Positions 39,701-42,800 of a DNA stretch of 42,800 nt are shown piece by piece; the stretch's first letter is position 1; the number at the start of each line of letters is the position of its first letter. This DNA comes from a virus. Where the stretch lies: the IMG/VR virus record IMGVR_UViG_3300044294_000097, positions 1 through 42,800 of that record; one strand, given 5' to 3'. The translations under genes were made by a program, and so were the position numbers. The notes beneath the pieces are model-generated. The model searched no databases and had not been told where the DNA came from. It worked only from the letters and a program-made list of their open reading frames with translations.

Positions 39701-40844
39701 CTGGGCCGCCTCCGTGCAGGTGCAGGACAGCGCGGCCAACACGACGACGGCCTTCAACTGGACTTCGGCCAGCATCACGGCGCGCGGCTACGCTGGCCTG
39801 CAGGGCGGCACCGCGCGCTATGCATACGCCCGCATCGCCGGCAACCCGACGCCCTCGACGGCCACCGTCACGACCTCTGGCAACAGCAGCTTCCCGGGAT
39901 CAACGTCGTGGGGCCTGTCTGCATCGTGGGCGGCGAGCGACCCGAACCCCTCCAGCACCAGCACGCTGTACCAGACCGACGGCGTCTACGACCCGGCCAC
40001 CGGGAACACGGTGTGGACCACGCCCTACATCAGCAGCCTCAAGGTCGGCAACCTGTCAGCAGTAGCCGCCAACACCGGGTCGTTGACCGTGGACAGCACG
40101 CTGACGCTCAGCGGCTCCGGGATGATCAATCAAGGCGCCTACACGGGCTTTGCATGGCCGGCGTCGGGCACTGGCTTCCACCTCGGTCCGCAGGGGCTGC
40201 TGATGGGCAACAACAACACGGGGGGCTACGTCGAGATCGACTCGAACGGCAACTACATCGACATCGGGAAGGCCGGCGGCCCTCGGCTGCTGTGGCAGGT
40301 CTCAGGCAGCGTCGGGACGCTCTCGCTTACCGGTGCCACGCTCACGGCCGGTCTGATCCAGACCTCCAGCTCGGGCACACGCGTCACCATCAACGAGTCC
40401 GGCAACAACAGCATCGCGTTCTACGACGGGGCCAGCATCGGCGCCTACATCGGCACCGGTGGCCCTGTCACGGCCTACGGCTTCTTTGGGCTGGCGTCTT
40501 CCGGGACTAAGGACGGTGTGTATGCCCAGGCCTACTCGGGCAACGGGGTGTCCGCCTATTCCGCGCAGAGCTACGGCGTCAACGCCAGCTCAGGCGGCAG
40601 TTTCCCCGCCGTGGGCGGCAGTTCGACCAATGGCGACGGCGTCTACGGCGTCACGAACGGATCCGGGCACGCGCTGCACGGCAAGGCCCTGGGCACCGGC
40701 AAGGCGCTCTATGCCGAAGGGCCCGCGCAGATCACCGGCGCATTCGGTTGCAACGGCAAGGCGCCACAGGCCGCTGTGGCGTCAGGCGGCACCCTGGCCG
40801 GCGTGATTGCTGCGCTTGTCGCCAACGGGATCCTGTCCTCATAG
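36756..40844 (+). CDS. Tail tip / host-specificity protein (J-like), 1362 aa
   Basis: The largest gene; the ATG abuts the previous TAG. Residues about 3-35 are hydrophobic (VIIAAAAAYVGAISLTAFVV), common in this protein type. The middle (about 45-560) is the tail-tip core, with RDQRQGLTGSIPCNLSAYPI and SGKTVMVTGWQFSQTGGVIL. A fibronectin III-like part (about 570-785) follows. Then comes a collagen-like GPTGPTGPTGSTGSPG (about 815-830), two LWQW/VYQW...YTW repeats (about 838-1015) and a Gly/Ser/Asn-rich C-terminal fibre ending in GTLAGVIAALVANGILSS. It forms the tip and probably the receptor-binding fibre, as no separate tail-fibre gene is seen. Confidence 0.9.
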   Translation: MPPVIIAAAAAYVGAISLTAFVVITASYVVGQYQAGRARAKARDAYNASLKDRLVSTTTVDGFRSRVYGRVRNVDGILFKATRGDKSQYYTLVVALAGHECDAIETVYFNDTPLTLDSNGYVLNAPWGGTTVASGGRLFFGQGTVNLTGGNGSATMPDIPIAATVKVSIDGNLASSSYVSVSGSTVTVTGFDGYTGTATVNYQWNQTASAASSKARVRKYLGTPGQDLSTVLAPLFPGLITSGRHRFAGICCLLVDLEYDQDAFPSGVPQISAVIRGAKVTDRRTGVTAWSQNPAVIADDWARYSQGGGAQDSELVASSFIAAANACDVSHTFSSTNADGTVTSTTRPMYTCNIVCRTDANPSDTLSAIVESMAGGWAWTGGQLRVRAGAYSAPVATLTESWCGGQGDIDIIANAARNDLINVYVPTIANEAQAYVAAPVPRVAADAYISLDGGELPRDINLEGVTDADHAQHICGVLLRDQRQGLTGSIPCNLSAYPIEVFDTIALDLPRFGFSGKTVMVTGWQFSQTGGVILTWKETDASIFDPDAGFTRSDAAPNTQLANPFYVPTLSLNTPLSGTAQLLKQADGTIVSRILVSWSAVQDAGVLNGGTIEIRYGLATLPSSQWQVVTVPGTDTRVYLDGVQDGAIYVISARCRNKLVTGDWSTLLAHKVVGKTAAPTTPSGFAFADAPGGSMLTWNANTDTDYLESRLALGSTYAGATELWRGSANSFFWLQATAGTYTVWLTHRDTSGNVSTPVSLSVVVSAASASLVQIEYSVDGSTAWHTTFTTGDIYMRQRVGSTGAWQGPIRIVGQTGPTGPTGPTGSTGSPGTDATQAATVTLWQWATATPTDPSGSSTYTWSSGAHSGYTGGGGWATSIPANPGTAGIKLWQAVKTITASATTSSSTVSWASGFSVAAVSGNGNNGSAGLQSATPTVYQWASSIPAGPSGAATYTWSTASFGAAPSGWSLTPGTSPSAGFTLWAASVQVQDSAANTTTAFNWTSASITARGYAGLQGGTARYAYARIAGNPTPSTATVTTSGNSSFPGSTSWGLSASWAASDPNPSSTSTLYQTDGVYDPATGNTVWTTPYISSLKVGNLSAVAANTGSLTVDSTLTLSGSGMINQGAYTGFAWPASGTGFHLGPQGLLMGNNNTGGYVEIDSNGNYIDIGKAGGPRLLWQVSGSVGTLSLTGATLTAGLIQTSSSGTRVTINESGNNSIAFYDGASIGAYIGTGGPVTAYGFFGLASSGTKDGVYAQAYSGNGVSAYSAQSYGVNASSGGSFPAVGGSSTNGDGVYGVTNGSGHALHGKALGTGKALYAEGPAQITGAFGCNGKAPQAAVASGGTLAGVIAALVANGILSS

Positions 40845-40867
40845 CCCCACGCCCCTCTCACCCATCC

Positions 40868-40892
40868 AGCCCGCCTCGTGCGGGCTTTTTTT
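40868..40892 (+). terminator. Intrinsic terminator after the tail-tip gene
   Basis: AGCCCGC (40868-40874), loop CTCGT, GCGGGCT (40880-40886) and seven T in a row to 40892. It is a strong terminator between the tail and lysis modules. Confidence 0.88.
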
Positions 40893-40907
40893 CGCCTGGA
40901 GATCACC

Positions 40908-41270
40908 ATGATCAAGACCATCCTGCTGGCCTCGCTGATCGCTTCGTGCACGGCCGCCAGCGCCTTCGAGGGCAAGTGCACCACGTCCGACCTCTGGCGC
41001 GGGCCTGACAAGACGAAGCACGCAATTGCCGGCGCCGCCATCGGCGCGGCCGTCACCGCGGCCACGGAGAAGCCCCTGTACGGCGCCATCGCCGCCACCG
41101 GCGTCGGCCTGGCCAAGGAACTGATCGACCGCCGCTACCCGAATCACACCTGCAGCCTCCAGGACTTCGCGGTGACCGCGGCTGCCGGCGTGGCCGGCGC
41201 GTATGGCACGGCCTGGCTGATCCTCCCGCGACGCAATGGCGTGCAGGTGGCCTATGTGGCGCGCTTCTGA
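40908..41270 (+). CDS. Secreted or membrane protein, possible lysis/YfiM-like, 120 aa
   Basis: From ATG 40908, with CTGGAGA upstream: MIKTILLASLIASCTAASAF is a signal peptide. DKTKHAIAGAAIGAAVTAAT, then PLYGAIAATGVGLAKELIDR and FAVTAAAGVAGAYGTAWLIL give two glycine/alanine-rich hydrophobic segments. The D..KH...G.......A..KE..D pattern resembles YfiM/DUF2279-type envelope proteins. First gene of the lysis-side cassette. It could be a pinholin-like or envelope accessory protein. Function not established. Confidence 0.7.
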   Translation: MIKTILLASLIASCTAASAFEGKCTTSDLWRGPDKTKHAIAGAAIGAAVTAATEKPLYGAIAATGVGLAKELIDRRYPNHTCSLQDFAVTAAAGVAGAYGTAWLILPRRNGVQVAYVARF

Positions 41271-41280
41271 GGGGGCATCC

Positions 41281-41625
41281 ATGACCGAACCCACTTCCGG
41301 CGCTGCTGCAGGCCTGGCCTTGGCCAAGCTGCTGCCGGCAGGGCTCGGCGCGGCCATCATGGTGGCCGTCGACATGCCGAAGACGCGCAGCGAGTTCTTC
41401 GCCCGCTTCTTCGTCGCGTTCGCGTTCTCGCACTTGTTCGGCGACTGGGTGCTGGCGGAGCTGCATCCGTGGTTGCCGCACCTGAGCGCGCGCGTCGTGG
41501 ACGGCACGCTGGGAGCCCTGGGCTACTTCATCGCCGGCGGCGTGAGCGTGCTGGCCAAGCGGTTCCGCCGCAAGCCGCTGGAGACGGCCCGGGCCATCAG
41601 GCGCGAAGTGAAAGGCGAGCCATGA
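41281..41625 (+). CDS. Putative holin, 114 aa
   Basis: Starts MTEPTSGAAAGLALAKLLPA behind GAGGGGG. Hydrophobic stretches LLPAGLGAAIMVAVDM, FFARFFVAFAFSHLFGDWVL and GTLGALGYFIAGGVSVLAKR give about three membrane helices. It has a strongly basic tail (RFRRKPLETARAIRREVKGE). Size, topology and position before a likely muralytic gene fit a class I holin that opens the inner membrane. No specific holin family is recognised. Confidence 0.7.
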   Translation: MTEPTSGAAAGLALAKLLPAGLGAAIMVAVDMPKTRSEFFARFFVAFAFSHLFGDWVLAELHPWLPHLSARVVDGTLGALGYFIAGGVSVLAKRFRRKPLETARAIRREVKGEP

Positions 41626-42050
41626 AGCGCGCCACCATCACCCGGGGCCCCAGCACGGACGAAGGCACGTTCGGCATGCTGGCGCTGGACGATGGCCCCC
41701 GCCTGATGTGCCTGGAGCTGCCGTGGCGCGACAACGCCACCGGCGCGAGCTGCATCCCCACGGGCCTGTATCGCTGCGAGATCGTCAACAGCCCGCGCTT
41801 CGGCAAGGTCTACGAGGTCCGCGACGTGCCCGGCCGCGTGAACATCCTGATCCACGCTGGCAACTTCGCCGGCGACACCGCGAAGGGCTTCTTCAGCCAG
41901 CTGCTGGGCTGCATCGCTCCGGCCACCGCCGCCGGCGCCCTCCGCACGCCGGCCGGCAAGGTGCAGCGCGCCGGCATGAACAGCAAGGTCGCACTGGCCA
42001 CGGTGATGGCCTGGGCTGGCGGCGTGCCGTTCGAGCTGGAGATCCGGTGA
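41622..42050 (+). CDS. DUF5675 protein, candidate muralytic enzyme, 142 aa
   Basis: ATG overlaps the putative holin's stop (ATGA). GPSTDEGTFGMLALDDGPRL, LELPWRDNATGASCIPTGLY, NILIHAGNFAGDTAKGFFSQ and LLGCIAP are the DUF5675 hallmarks. The spaced H...(S)..GC recalls the His/Cys pair of YkuD-type L,D-transpeptidases. No classical lysozyme, amidase or peptidase is visible in the window, so this is the best endolysin candidate here. The enzymatic role is inference. Confidence 0.72.
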   Translation: MKRATITRGPSTDEGTFGMLALDDGPRLMCLELPWRDNATGASCIPTGLYRCEIVNSPRFGKVYEVRDVPGRVNILIHAGNFAGDTAKGFFSQLLGCIAPATAAGALRTPAGKVQRAGMNSKVALATVMAWAGGVPFELEIR

Positions 42051-42448
42051 TGGGCGCGCTGTCTCCGATCCTCCGCAACGTGGTGGGCGGCCAGATCGCC
42101 TGGTGGTGCCCCGGCTGCGACACACCGCACCTGGTACCCGTCAGCATCACCAGCGGCACCGTGGCCACGCCCGACCCGGACGACCCTGACTGGACGCCGC
42201 CGCCCGAGTACTACGAGGCGCGCAACGGGTGGACGTGGAACGGCAGCGCCCATCGGCCCACCTTCATGCCGTCCGTGCTGGTGACCTACCCCGGGCCTGA
42301 TGCCGATCAGCCCGGCGGCCTGCCGAGCGTCTGCCACTGCTTCGTGGTCGACGGCGCCATGCAGTTCCTCGGCGACTGCACTCACAAGCTGGCCGGCCAG
42401 ACCGTCCCGATCCCCGAATGGCCGCGCCCCGACTGGGGCGGGGTCTGA
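42050..42448 (+). CDS. DUF6527-like zinc-binding phage protein, 132 aa
   Basis: Starts by TGATG overlap. WWCPGCDTPHLVPV at residues about 18-31, GWTWNGSAHRPTFMPSVLVT in the middle, and CHCFVVDGAMQFLGDCTHKL followed by AGQTVPIPEWP at the end. This conserved Cys/His pattern defines a small family common in phage lysis-side regions and probably binds a zinc ion. Function not known to me. Position suggests a late or accessory role. Confidence 0.75.
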   Translation: MGALSPILRNVVGGQIAWWCPGCDTPHLVPVSITSGTVATPDPDDPDWTPPPEYYEARNGWTWNGSAHRPTFMPSVLVTYPGPDADQPGGLPSVCHCFVVDGAMQFLGDCTHKLAGQTVPIPEWPRPDWGGV

Positions 42449-42480
42449 CTTCCCCCCACCGCAACCCTGAGGACTGAACC

Positions 42481-42800
42481 ATGAAACGCATCCTTCTGAT
42501 CGCTGCCGCCGCGCTTGCCCTGACCGGCTGCGTCTCCACGCCCGGCCAGGACGGCCAGCAGCCTGACGTGGCCCAGATCCAGGCCGCCTGCGCCGCTGAC
42601 GCGCTGATCCGTCCCAGCGTCTCCGCGCTGCTCGATGTGCCCGGCCTGGCCACGCTGGAGCAGAAGGGCGCCGTGATGGCCGCCCGGGCCGTGATCGACC
42701 CGATCTGCGCGAACCCCGCGGCGGCCAAGCAGGGCGCCATCACCGGCCTGACGAACGCCACGGCCCAGGTCCTGGCGGTCTACGTCGCCATGAAGCAGAG
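42481..42800 (+). CDS. Predicted lipoprotein, C-terminal end outside the window
   Basis: MKRILLIAAAALALTGCVST is a lipoprotein signal with lipobox LTGC. The mature part is helical: DVAQIQAACAADALIRPSVS, LLDVPGLATLEQKGAVMAAR. At least 106 codons are present and the frame is still open at the right edge. TGAGGA upstream gives a ribosome binding site. It could be an outer-membrane spanin or another envelope lipoprotein; the visible part lacks a clear proline-rich spanin linker. Confidence 0.75.
   Translation, partial: MKRILLIAAAALALTGCVSTPGQDGQQPDVAQIQAACAADALIRPSVSALLDVPGLATLEQKGAVMAARAVIDPICANPAAAKQGAITGLTNATAQVLAVYVAMKQ

Noticed and set aside
1-42800. CRISPR arrays, insertion sequences, integrase or attachment sites
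   Set aside because: No regularly spaced repeats, no transposase or recombinase protein and no tRNA-end duplication were seen in the window.

Overview
The window is a stretch of a temperate, long-tailed (siphovirus-type, HK97-like head) phage genome, most likely an integrated prophage. The uniformly high GC, dense GTG/ATG starts with 1-4 base overlaps, and the protein families present suggest a betaproteobacterial host, probably Burkholderiales. The host assignment is inference. No integrase, attachment site or bacterial chromosomal gene is visible, and both edges cut through phage genes.

Layout. (1) 1-11133, minus strand: the early left operon. It holds a Gp49-family fragment, small unknowns, a DUF1643 protein, a helicase-DNA methyltransferase fusion, a C5-cytosine methyltransferase, a RecT annealing protein with its YqaJ-type exonuclease, an HNH endonuclease and small membrane or zinc-binding proteins. 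It starts at a promoter carrying two copies of a repressor operator (11164-11204). (2) 11254-12297, minus strand: the lysogeny operon, with an S24-fold repressor that lacks both catalytic residues and a SHOCT-domain membrane protein, ending at an intrinsic terminator. (3) 12324-12362: the divergent control region with two more operators at the same 24-bp spacing, then a Cro/YdaS-like gene to the right. (4) 12569-13699: a sparsely coding stretch with one minus-strand gene, a possible 35-codon ORF and a large inverted repeat. (5) 13700-18421, plus strand: DNA-binding proteins, an O-like replication protein with a repeat-rich putative origin inside it, a DnaB helicase, a RuvC-like resolvase, small zinc-finger proteins and a Q-like antiterminator. 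(6) 18418-18549: a strong promoter directly followed by a perfect 9-bp hairpin, the expected pR'/tR' arrangement for Q control. (7) 18570-20192: three HNH proteins next to the terminase. (8) 20192-30393: terminase, a small membrane protein, portal, S49 protease, capsid, decoration protein, connectors, a large polysaccharide-deacetylase-like protein and tail terminator. (9) 30458-40844: tail tube, gp10-like protein, G and G-T frameshift chaperones, tape measure, distal tail proteins, an intruding HNH gene, a K-like peptidase and a 1362-residue J-like tail-tip protein. (10) 40908-42800: a probable lysis and accessory cassette.

How it works together. The repressor probably silences both early promoters through four near-identical sites. 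When repression is lifted the left operon supplies methylation and recombination, and the right operon supplies replication and finally Q. Q would let polymerase pass tR' and the string of intrinsic terminators found between late genes, so the virion and lysis genes are made. The most unusual points are the 708-residue deacetylase with inserted beta domains in the head-tail connector cluster, a capsid protein that starts like a secreted protein, the dead-protease repressor, and a textbook -1 frameshift site in the tail-chaperone gene.
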